From positions 840,793-904,792 of the forward strand of contig NW_008705564.1 in assembly GCF_000186865.1 (NCBI RefSeq): 64,000 bases of DNA. Reading direction: 5' to 3'. A model generated the notes under the pieces. The model worked only from the letters and a program-made list of their open reading frames with translations. It was not told the DNA's origin and ran no database searches. This DNA is from Aureococcus anophagefferens (Eukaryota; Sar; Pelagophyceae; Pelagomonadales; Pelagomonadaceae). Every line of letters starts with the position of its first letter. Within the stretch, counting starts at the first letter, position 1. This document shows positions 1-8,604 of the stretch, in pieces. Made by a program: the position numbers and the translations under genes.

Positions 1-1
1 C

Positions 2-91
2 CCGAAGTGCAAGAAACTCAAGACCAAGGATGAGTGCAAGGCGAACAAGAAGACGTGCAAGTGGAAGGGCGACAAGTGCAAGGACAAGTAG
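2..91 (+). CDS. 3' end of a gene encoding a Cys/Lys/Trp-rich C-terminal tail (partial)
   Basis: Only the last 29 codons and the TAG are in the window. They read Cys-x8-Cys-x6-Cys-x-Trp-x4-Cys with Lys at almost every other position, the same module that ends the genes at 1083-4270 and 45871-48227. The gene is therefore probably another secreted protein with this tail, perhaps a tandem paralogue of the next gene, because the downstream sequence at 364-397 also resembles the 3' flank of that gene at 4328-4365. The ectodomain lies outside the window, so no catalytic role can be given. Confidence 0.7.
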   Translation, partial: PKCKKLKTKDECKANKKTCKWKGDKCKDK

Positions 92-1082
92 ACCTCCGCC
101 GCGGACGCGCGCGCGCGTGCCGCGTGCCGTCGACGGCGCGAGGCTACGGACCACGGCGATGACAAGCTATACCGCCGGCGCTACCCCCCCCGCTACTACT
201 GCGATAAGAGCGCGTACCTAAGCCATGTGCTCCCGAAGGCCTCCTCGAACTGGAGGCTACTCGGCCTGTTGAGATGCCTCGCGGCCAAGCCGTCCGACGC
301 GCCGTCGGCCAAGCCCTCCTTAGCGCGGGCCGAGCGAGACCGGCGCGAGCCGGTGTTGAGCAAACTTGTGTGTAAGAATGTTGTGGGGGCTTAGTGGCAC
401 GATGTTCTGCAGCTTTGTTTGGGACGCCTGTAACGCCTCCTGTAGAGCTTGACAAGAAGCCACGCCTCCTTATTTGATTAAAATCCACGAGGCGACCACG
501 GACAAAAGATTCGAACCTCACGCCGAGGTGGGTGGGTGGGTCCGGAGGCCCGATTTGGAAAATCTACAGTGTACTGATGGGTACTTGTAACGCGCGCGCG
601 CGCGCGCGGTCATGACCCGCGGTGCCGCGGCTGACGGTCGCGCGGCACCTCGGCGACGTGTCTTCACGCCGCTATCGTCGTCTCTGGGCAAGCGCCGCTT
701 CTCGCCGCGGCGACTCGAGCGGCGCGGGTGCCCGTTCTTATCGCAAAGCGGAGAGTGGACGGCGCAGCTCCGCGACAAATGCGACCCGCGCGTGCGGAAC
801 CGCGCGCGCGTTGTGGCGATTTTGCGCGCGGCAACTTGAAGGCAACTAACCGAAAAGGAGGTCCCTGATTGGCCAGGAGGTGGGTGGGTGGGTGCCGGGC
901 GCGCGAGCGAGGAACCCGGCGTAGGGTACCGCGGCTTTTATCCCGGGCGCCTCTTGTAAAATCGGCGAATTTTCCCCAAAATAAAATCTAAATCTGGTCC
1001 AGGCGTTCCGCGCCTCCTCCGACCTCGCGTCGCGCCTTGCGGCGACGGGGGGTATTGTGCCGTCGTTCGAGGCGTGAGGACG
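92..1082. other. Intergenic region with simple repeats and a relic Pro/Thr-linker fragment
   Basis: No convincing gene is seen in these 991 bp. At about 275-330 one frame reads a short Ala-Lys-Pro-Ser-Asp-Ala-Pro repeat like the Pro/Thr linkers of the secreted genes here, probably a relic or duplicated 3' fragment. A (CG)9 run at 591-608 could adopt Z-DNA. GGTGGGTGGGTGGGT runs occur near 530 and 882. The last ~150 bp, with an A/T-rich patch around 957-990, presumably hold the promoter of the peroxidase gene. Confidence 0.6.
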
Positions 1083-4000
1083 ATGTCGCGACTCCTTTTG
1101 GCGCTCCTCGTCGCACCGGCGCACGCGAAATGCCAGTTCGCTGACGTCGCCGGCGCTCGCATGCCCCGCGACGCGACGCACGCCTCGGCACGCCGCCGCG
1201 CCGACGACAGCGGCACGTACGTCCACAGCACGGGCTGCGCCGGCGAGGGCGACGACTGCGTCGCGGAGATGAGCCTCGCGCTCTGCGCGGCGCACGTCGC
1301 GAACCTCGACGAGAGCGACCCGCTCTACGAATGCGTCACCTCGGAGACGATTCTGTACGACGTCGAGTACATGGAGACGTCGGTCTGGGGCGACGCGTAC
1401 GTCGACTGGGGCCTCTCCCACCACGGCCTCAACGATCTCGGCGGCAAGACCATGCTCTGCGGCCACCAGTACGACGTCTGCCGGTCCGTCGTCGAGAAAC
1501 AGAACTACGGCTCGGACTGCGCGGACCTCCACGGGTCCTGCCGGTCCGCGCTGCGCCACCTCTACGAGATGATGTTCAAGGTCTCGCCCTGGCCGGGCTG
1601 GGCGAGCGCGGCGGGCGCGGGCCAGGTCTGCAACAACTTCGCGCGGAAATCCATCCGGGGCTTCTTCCACGACCAGATGTCGAATTATATAGATGGAAGC
1701 ATCCTCGCCGAGAACGACGTGCAGCACAACTTCGGGCTCTGCCGCTGGGCCCAGTACGTCAACGTGCTCAGCGACGCGACGTCCTGCGATCCCGGCACCG
1801 TCGTCGCCATGGCGGGGGAGCTAGGCTACGAGGCCTGCGGCGTGCCCATCTGGGGCCAGGACTTTGACGTCAAGCCCAAGGTATCCGTCGGGCGGCCGTT
1901 CCCCTGCGGGCCGAACATGGACGGGTCGGACCTCTTCGACGAGGAGACGGGCCAGCGCAGGGACGCGTTCTCCGACACGCAGCTGTCCGTGAACTCGACG
2001 GCCATGGAGGAGTTCTTCTACGCGACGAACGGCCACGCGCTGGACCGCCCGGACGGAGAGATCGAGTACAGCGCCGACGCGACGGCCGCCGCGCACGCGA
2101 TCGGCCGCGTGACCTGCCCGCCCGACGGCCTCGATAGCAAGGACGAGCCCATCGACTTTCGGTTGGGCTTCTTCCACGAGATGTGCGCCGGCGGATCCCA
2201 GAGCACCTACGAGCCGACGGACGTCTACCGGGAGGCGCTGGCGGACATGCGCGACAAGCAGTGCGACTACGTCGGCGACGAGCCCGTGGCGCCGTCGGAC
2301 GGGAAGAAGGCCACGTGCCGCGACGAGTCGTCGGACATCAACGTGGAGGGCGGCTTCTGCGGCATGCCGACGCAGTTCCTCGGCACGGTGCAGGTCGGCG
2401 GCCAGCACCGCGTGCCGAGATGGGTGGCGATCTTCGAAAATTCCGCGAAGGTCACCCTGCCGCCCGCGACGAACCAGGTCGAGTGCGACGAGGGCGTCCG
2501 GATCTACATCCCCTGGGAGCTCCGCGACCTGGCCGACGAGGCGCTCCCGACGAACGCCGCGCTCGACAAGTTTCTGACCATCGCCTGGGACCGCGTCGAC
2601 GGCATCGACAGCGCCTGGGATTCCTGCGAGGTCGGCTGCAACATACCCGTCTCCGAAAACTACCTCTGCGGCGGCGGCGGCCTGGCGAGCTTCGACTGGG
2701 AGAAGGCCTTCTGCGACGCGGGCACGCTCCTGTCGACGTACATTTGCGCGGCGGACGCGGGCGGCGACGCGGCGGCCATCGAGGCGGCGGGCGTCGCGTG
2801 CGCGGCGTCCTGGTCCACGGACTGCGTCGTGCCCCGGGCATCGCCCGGCGGCGTCTGCGCGGCCGACGACGACTGCGCGAGCGGCTCCTGCAAGGGCGGC
2901 ATCTGCTGCAACGCGCGCGGCGCCGAGGACTCGTGCGCCGCGTGCAGCTACTCGGGCGGGAACTGCCTGACGTGCGCGGACTCTTACAAGTTCGTCGCGG
3001 CGCGGTGCGTCGACGAGTGCGACTGCGGCGCCGGCTGCGCGAGCTGCGACTGCGGCGTCTGCTCGGCCTGCGACGCGGGCTACTACTTGGACGGCGAGAA
3101 ATGCGTGACGGCGCACCCCGCGGGCGACCAGTGCGCGTCCCACGACCAGTGCGCTTCCGGCGCGTGCCGCGGCGGCCGGTGCTGCGACCTCGAGCGGCTA
3201 GAGATTCCGGAAGATCCCATGGACCCCTCGGGGACGCCGAGCGCGGCCGCGTGCCTCGACTGCAACTCGCGGGGCCTCTGCGACGTGTGCGACGCGGGCT
3301 ACACGCTCTGCGGGCACACGGAGAGCGGCGGGAGCGGCGGCGGCTTCGGCATGTGCTTCCCGACGAGCGCGGCCGGGTCCGTGACGCGCTTCGCGTGCGG
3401 CGGGGACGCGGACGCGGACTGGAGCCCTGCGAGCCCGGACGGGTACAACTACTGCGCGATGGCCGGCTACTGCCCCTGCAGCTCGTCGGGCTGCGGCTAC
3501 CAGTGCCTCATCGACCAGACGTGCTGGGAGAACTCGATCTCGGGCAACGGGCTGACGGACTACGAGCCCGTGTTCTACGGCGCCTGCGATGACATCGGCG
3601 ACTGGGTCGGCCGCGACTCCGAGGACGGCGCGACGTGCGCGTCCGTGGCCGAGGATCCCGACGGCCGCTGCGTCGAGTCGTCGGGCGAAGCTACGACCGT
3701 GACCTCGGGCGACGCCTGCAAGGCGACCTGCGGCGATTGCCCGTGGGGGTCTTCGTCGCCGACGCCCAGGCCCGTGGCTAAGCCCTCCGACGCGCCGACG
3801 TCCAAGCCCACGCCCTCGCCGCCCACGGCCAAGCCCACGCCCTCGCCGCCCACGGCCAAGCCCACGCCCTCGCCACCCACGGCAGGGCCGCCGGACGACG
3901 AAGCGCCGACGACGACGACGAACGCCAGCGGAGGCGAGACTTCAGAGTCGAGCGACGGCTCATTTTTTTCGCGGGCGCCGCGCGCCGCCGCGATTGTCGC

Positions 4001-4270
4001 CGCGATGATCGCTTCCCTTTAGGCTCCGCGTGCGCGGGAAACAACAAGGAGACGTGCAAGAAGCAGAAGTGTTCCTGTGAATGGAAAAAAAAGAAGTGCC
4101 AGGCGACGAACAAAAAATCCTGCAAGACGGGCAAGAACAAGGAAATGTGCCTTTGGAAGAAGCGTACCTGCCAAGTCGACTGCGGTGTTTTTCGCAACAG
4201 GTCCAAATGCAAAAAAGAAAAGAAGACCTGCAAGTGGAAGAAGAAGAAGAAGAAGTGTGTCTCCAAGTGA
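1083..4270 (+). CDS. Secreted haem-peroxidase-like protein with Cys-rich modules, Pro/Thr linker and Cys/Lys/Trp tail
   Basis: The ATG at 1083 gives a signal peptide (MSRLLLALLVAPAHA). About residues 188-198 read IRGFFHDQ, matching the distal Arg...Phe-His of plant/fungal-type haem peroxidases, followed by DGSIL. About residues 335-341 read AAHAIGRV, matching the proximal haem-ligand His motif. Residues ~590-712 are two Dickkopf/EGF-like Cys clusters, and ~896-934 a KPTPSPPTA repeat linker. The first reading ends at TAG 4020-4022, but that TAG lies in a good acceptor (CTTCCCTTTAG). A GC-AG intron at 3934-4022 (donor AG|GCGAG) joins in frame to 4023-4270, which encodes three C-x-W-x(4-6)-C units. 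Total about 1032 residues. Expected role: oxidation of extracellular phenolic or halide substrates with H2O2, by homology only. The substrate is unknown. Confidence 0.75.
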
Positions 4271-4446
4271 GAACCAAGAGGCGCGATTAGAATGGGCCAC
4301 GAGCCCGCGACGCGGTCGAGCGCGACACCTTGTGTGTAAATAGTGATGTGGGAGGCTTAGTGTGGCCAAAATGGAGGGGGGGGTTCGTCGGCGGCCCGAC
4401 CGGCCTGTGGCCGCTCGGACGCTGCTGAGGCTCGGCCGCTCGGGAG

Positions 4447-5271
4447 CTAGAGCGCGGCCTTGGTGCCCGCGCGCGCGAGGCCCTCGGACGCGCGCGGGAT
4501 CTGGATCTGCTGCGTCTCGCCGTTCATCGTCGCGCGGATGACGAGCTGGTTGAAGTTCGCCACGTCGACCGTCGCGCCCATCCAGACGCCGAAGACCTTC
4601 GCGTCGACGACGTCGCCGGCGGAGAGCGCGTCGCGCCAGGAGTCCGGGTCGGGCGTCCAGTCCTTGTCGACGGCCTTCGAGGCCTTCGGCGCGGGCGTTC
4701 CCGCGGCGGCGTCGGCGGCGGCGCGCTTCTTCTCCGCGCGCTCGGCCTTCTTCTTCGCGTCCTCGGCGGCGACGACGTCGCGCGCGGCGACGAGCGCCGC
4801 GCGCATGGCCTCGACGTCGGCGGCGGCGACGTCGCGCTTCGTGTAGCGGATGCGCGCGAGCTCCGGGTTCGCGAGGACCTCGACGATGTCGATGGTGTAG
4901 AAGCCGTGCCAGACCCAGCCGCCGACCTTGGCGGGCTGGTTCGAGAAGACGACGACCTTGTCCTGCTGCGCGGCGTCCTTGAGGTCCTTGAGCTTCTGCG
5001 CGTGGCCCGCGTCCGTCGGGCACCCGTCGACGACGGCCTCGAAGGTCTCCGGGTCCTCGGGCGACGCCATGGCGAAGCGCTCCGCGCTCGCGCAGGAGCT
5101 CTCCTTGCCGCTCGAGCAGCAGAGCGCGACGCCCGCGAAGCCGAAGACCTTGGCGCCGTGCGCGCGGCACCCGCCGCGCGGCTTCATGTTCTTGCCGGCG
5201 GATTTTCCTCCCATCGCCGTGTAGAGCTCCTTGTTGTTGAAGCCGTTCTCGAAGCCCTCGATCATGACCAT
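4447..5271 (-). CDS. Conserved-looking protein of unknown function
   Basis: A 274-residue protein starting at MVMIEGFENGF. The frame stays open upstream to about 5439 but has no earlier ATG and becomes low-complexity Arg/Ser/Ala, so the start at 5271 is preferred. The N-terminal half has several Cys (about residues 33-68) and an aromatic stretch (VGGWVWHGFYTIDIVEV, about 116-132). An Ala/Lys/Glu-rich helical segment follows (about 150-195), then a beta-rich C-terminus (SWRDALSAGDVVDAKVFGVWMG). No family is recognised. It lies tail-to-tail with the peroxidase gene and upstream of CEP19 on the same strand. Confidence 0.7.
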   Translation of the reverse strand: MVMIEGFENGFNNKELYTAMGGKSAGKNMKPRGGCRAHGAKVFGFAGVALCCSSGKESSCASAERFAMASPEDPETFEAVVDGCPTDAGHAQKLKDLKDAAQQDKVVVFSNQPAKVGGWVWHGFYTIDIVEVLANPELARIRYTKRDVAAADVEAMRAALVAARDVVAAEDAKKKAERAEKKRAAADAAAGTPAPKASKAVDKDWTPDPDSWRDALSAGDVVDAKVFGVWMGATVDVANFNQLVIRATMNGETQQIQIPRASEGLARAGTKAAL

Positions 5272-5678
5272 GGTGGACGTGCTGCGCGCGGGCTGGTGGG
5301 GTCGCGGAGGCGCGGCGCGGGCGGTGGCGGCGGTGGCGGCGGCGCGCGGGCGGGTGCTGGTGCTGGTGCGAGAAGAGGTCGTCGCGGAGGCGCGGCGGGG
5401 TCTTCCGGGCGCGGAGGCGGTGCTGCGGGCGCGAGGCACGACGACGATGGCGGCTGATCCAAGCAGGCCCCTGCTCCCGAGTCTTTGTGGAGCATCGGAT
5501 TGTCTCGGTCGCCGGGGGTCGCCGAGGATTGTCGCCGGCGCGCGCCCTCCGAAGCGACCTCGCGACGCATCTCTCCGAGGGACCCGACACTACCAACGAA
5601 TGAAAAAGAAACAGGGCGGTTTTATATGCGAGGGGTGAAGGACGGGGCGCCGCGGGAGCGGCGCCCCACGAAGGCGTG
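5272..5678. other. GC-rich spacer between two minus-strand genes
   Basis: The segment holds G/C-rich triplet repeats (GGCGGTGGCGGCGGTGG, about 5318-5345) followed by a lower-GC stretch at about 5455-5640, which would be the promoter of the gene ending at 5271 and the 3' flank of CEP19. No other gene is supported. Confidence 0.5.
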
Positions 5679-6200
5679 CTAGTCGTCCCAGTCGCAGTCC
5701 TCCTCCGCGTCCTCGAACTCGACGGACTTGTCGTACTCGTAGCCGTCGTCGCCCGGGAGGGCCTGGTGTCGCCGGAAGTCGGCGGTCATGAGCGACTTGG
5801 CGTGGGCGAGGTCGCGCTCGGAGACCGTGTTGAGGTCCACGGCGCCGTTGAGGAGCCGCTCGTCGGCCGGCCTCCGGAAGCCGGGCTGCCCCGGGAAGGG
5901 CTTCGGCGGCGGCAGGGAGCTCGCGGGCGGCGGCGGCGGGAGGCCGCCCGCCGGCGGCCCGGCGCGCGAGAGGAGGCGCTCGACGAGCTTCTTGACCTGG
6001 CTGTGGCGGACCTTCTCGGGATCGAAGTAGCGGCCGTGCTTCGCGAAGACCTTTCGAGTGATCTTGTCCGCGTCCATGCCGCGCTCCAGGTTCCGCAGGT
6101 GGACCTTGTAGTGCAGGAAACCGCCGTCGCCGCTGTATTCCAGGATGACCGTCGGCGGCGAATACTTGAGCGCGAGGCGCCGCGGCCGCAGCGTCGCCAT
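5679..6200 (-). CDS. CEP19: CEP19-like centrosomal/ciliary protein
   Basis: A 173-residue protein, close to the ~160 residues usual for CEP19. The start at MATLRPRRLALKYSPPTVIL places the conserved Pro-Pro-x-Ile/Val-x-Leu/Ile-x-Tyr element at the N-terminus. The C-terminus carries the DLN...ERDLAHAKSLM segment and an acidic end with Tyr-Asp-Lys-Ser-Val-Glu-Phe and a final CDWDD, both typical of the family. CEP19 sits at the mother centriole/basal body and recruits RABL2 and IFT-B to start intraflagellar transport. Its presence suggests the organism has, or had, a flagellated stage. Recognition rests on the N- and C-terminal blocks; the Pro-rich middle is not conserved. Divergent from DPH6, 283 bp between ATGs. 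Confidence 0.85.
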   Translation of the reverse strand: MATLRPRRLALKYSPPTVILEYSGDGGFLHYKVHLRNLERGMDADKITRKVFAKHGRYFDPEKVRHSQVKKLVERLLSRAGPPAGGLPPPPPASSLPPPKPFPGQPGFRRPADERLLNGAVDLNTVSERDLAHAKSLMTADFRRHQALPGDDGYEYDKSVEFEDAEEDCDWDD

Positions 6201-6483
6201 CGTCGCCCGCCGCTCCGACTCGCGCGCGCTCGGCATGCTCGTGCCGGCGCACATGAGGATGGCTGGAGTTCCCGCCCGACGCGCGGCGGATCTAGCGCAT
6301 GCCGCGGGGCGCCCCGACCACACCAGCACCGCCCCCACAGTTGGATTGCGTCGCGTAGTTAGAATTTGGGGCTGCCTTGGGCGGCATCATGAAGGATGCT
6401 CCACGTTTGTTGCACACTTTTTGGCAGGGGCAAATCGCGATGAGCTCCGCTTGAAAGCTCTCCCTAGCAGTAGCACGTACGAA

Positions 6484-8604
6484 ATGAAGTTCGTCCAGCT
6501 CCTGAGCGGCGGCAAGGACAGCGTCTTCTCGCTGATCCAGGCGGAGAAGCACGGCCACGAGCTCGTCTGCGTGGCCAACCTGCACCCCCTCGACGAGGGC
6601 GCCGACGAGCTCGACTCCTTCTGCTTCCAGAGCGCGGCCCACGGCGCCGTCGCCGGCGTCGCCGCCTGCTTGGACACGCCGCTCGTGCGCCGGCCCATCA
6701 CGGGCGGCGCGACGAAGCAGGGCCTCGTCTACGCGGGCGCGGCGGCCGGCGACGAGGTCGAGGATCTCTACGAGCTTTTAAAGGACGTGAAGGCGCGATT
6801 CCCCGCCGTCGAGGCCGTGAGCTCGGGCGCCATCTACTCGACGTACCAGCGCACGCGCGTCGAGGACGTCTGCGCGCGCCTCGGATTGCGAAGCATGTCC
6901 TACCTCTGGCGCCGCGACCAGCGGAAACTCCTCAAAGACATGGGCGAAAGCAAGCTCCGCGCCGTCGTCGTCAAGACGGCGAGCATGGGCCTCGAGCCCG
7001 GCGACCACCTGGGCCTCCGCCTCGACCTCGCGTCGACGCGGCGCCTCTTCCGGGGCCTGCACGAGTCCTTCGGCTTCCACGAGTGCGGCGAGGGAGGCGA
7101 GTACGAGAGCCTCGTGTTGGACAGCCCGCGCTTCGCGAAGCGCCTCGTGCTCGAGGACGCCACGGCCGTGCGCCTCGACGACATGCCCAAGGGCTGCGGC
7201 TCCGTCGGCGTGCTCTCCGTCAAGGCCTGGAACGTCGCGGAGAAGGAAGAGGACGACGAGGAGGAGGACGAGGAGGAGGACGACACGGACGATGCCGGGG
7301 AGGAGGAACGGAGCGACGTCGAGGACATCACCGAACACCCGCAGCTCCCGCCGCCGCCGCTGGACACGGCGGGCTACGTGCCCGCGGCGCGGCCGCCGCT
7401 CCGCGCGTCCGGCGGCCACGGGACCCGCGGCGTCACTTGCGTCGACGCCGCGCGCGCGGCGACGTCCCCGGCGCCGTCCGCCGACGCCAAGGCGGCGGCC
7501 GTCGCGCAGATCACGGCCGCGCTCCGCGACGTCGCGAAGGCGCTCGCGTCCCGGGACCTGACGCTGCGGGACGTCTTCTTCGTCCATTTGTACCTCAAGG
7601 ACTTGGCGCACTTCGGCGCCGTCAACGAGGCCTACGTCGCCGAGTTCCAAAGGTCCTTCGCCGAGGGCGACAGCCCGGCGCTCCACGGCGCGCGGCCGCC
7701 GAGCCGGTCCTGCGTCGCGGCGCCCCTGCCGCCGGGCGTCGAGGTCCTCGTCGACGTCGAGTGCGCGCCCGAAGGGCGCGAGGCGCTCTACGTGCGGTCG
7801 CTGAGCGAGTGGGCGCCGGTCTGCATCGGCCCCTACTGCCAGGCGAACACGCTGCGCGGCGCTCTGGTCTTCGCCGCGGGCCAGATCCACCTCGACCCGC
7901 CGACGATGACGCTCGAGGCCGGGTCGCTCGCGAAGAACCTCCGGACCTCCTTCGCGCACGCGGCGTCCGTGCTGGACGCGTGCCACGCCCGGCTCGGTCT
8001 CTACGAGTCCGACGACGAGTGGGACGCCACGGTGTCCCTCGTCGTCTACGTCGTCGGGCACGGCTCGATCAACGCGTCGTGCGAGGCGGCGGGCGTCACG
8101 AAGACGGACGCGCTCGTCGTCGAGGTCCCCGCGTTGCCCATGGGCGCGAAATGCGAGGTCGAGGTCGTGGCGGCGACGAGGCGCTTCGCGCCCTTTCTGC
8201 GGCGGTGGAAGGCGGTGAGTTGGACCGCGACGGTCGCGCCGCGCTGCCTCTGCGCCGCCGTCGCGTGGGCGGAATCCGCGGCGTCCGTCGACGCCGCCGT
8301 CCGCGAGGTCCTGGCGGGGTGCGAGGCTGCGCTCGAGGCGGCGGAGCTCCGCCGCGAGCACTGGTGCCGGCTCCGCGTCTTCGTGGTCGGCGCCGCGGCG
8401 CTCGACGCCGTCGAGGCCGCGGTCTTCGCCGCGCTCGCCGGCGGTCCCGTGGACCCGCCGGCCGTGACCGTCGTGCCCGTGACGTCCCTCTGTGTCCCCC
8501 TCTCGTCGCCCCCCCTCGCGGCCCAGGTCCTCGCCTGCGACCTCGCGAAGCTCGACACGGAGCTCTGGCTCCGCGCGGAGGCGCCCGTGGGGCCCGCGGT
8601 CTAA
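6484..8604 (+). CDS. DPH6: Diphthine--ammonia ligase with two RidA-like domains
   Basis: Catalyses the last step of diphthamide synthesis on elongation factor 2, amidating diphthine with ammonia and ATP in the cytosol. The ATG at 6484 gives MKFVQLLSGGKDS, placing the PP-loop ATP-binding motif SGGKDS at residues 8-13, as expected. The ATP-PPase domain runs to about residue 235, with EAVSSGAIYSTYQRTRVE and the HECGEGGEYESLVLD signature near 199-213. A Glu/Asp-rich insertion (about 246-285) separates it from two YjgF/RidA-like domains (about 300-420 and 435-560). A further C-terminal region follows. This fusion order is known for eukaryotic DPH6. 706 residues, single exon. It ends immediately before the stop of the convergent formin gene. 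Confidence 0.92.
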   Translation: MKFVQLLSGGKDSVFSLIQAEKHGHELVCVANLHPLDEGADELDSFCFQSAAHGAVAGVAACLDTPLVRRPITGGATKQGLVYAGAAAGDEVEDLYELLKDVKARFPAVEAVSSGAIYSTYQRTRVEDVCARLGLRSMSYLWRRDQRKLLKDMGESKLRAVVVKTASMGLEPGDHLGLRLDLASTRRLFRGLHESFGFHECGEGGEYESLVLDSPRFAKRLVLEDATAVRLDDMPKGCGSVGVLSVKAWNVAEKEEDDEEEDEEEDDTDDAGEEERSDVEDITEHPQLPPPPLDTAGYVPAARPPLRASGGHGTRGVTCVDAARAATSPAPSADAKAAAVAQITAALRDVAKALASRDLTLRDVFFVHLYLKDLAHFGAVNEAYVAEFQRSFAEGDSPALHGARPPSRSCVAAPLPPGVEVLVDVECAPEGREALYVRSLSEWAPVCIGPYCQANTLRGALVFAAGQIHLDPPTMTLEAGSLAKNLRTSFAHAASVLDACHARLGLYESDDEWDATVSLVVYVVGHGSINASCEAAGVTKTDALVVEVPALPMGAKCEVEVVAATRRFAPFLRRWKAVSWTATVAPRCLCAAVAWAESAASVDAAVREVLAGCEAALEAAELRREHWCRLRVFVVGAAALDAVEAAVFAALAGGPVDPPAVTVVPVTSLCVPLSSPPLAAQVLACDLAKLDTELWLRAEAPVGPAV

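Noticed and set aside
487..520. tRNA T-arm-like sequence (GGTTCGAATC on the minus strand)
   Set aside because: The bases flanking the loop do not pair to a T-stem, and no acceptor or anticodon arm can be found nearby.
3940..4022. A GPI-anchor-like C-terminus of the peroxidase (hydrophobic AAAIVAAMIASL before TAG)
   Set aside because: The hydrophobic stretch is short, and the TAG sits in a strong acceptor followed by an in-frame conserved tail found in two other genes, so it is more likely intronic. An intron-retained form remains possible.
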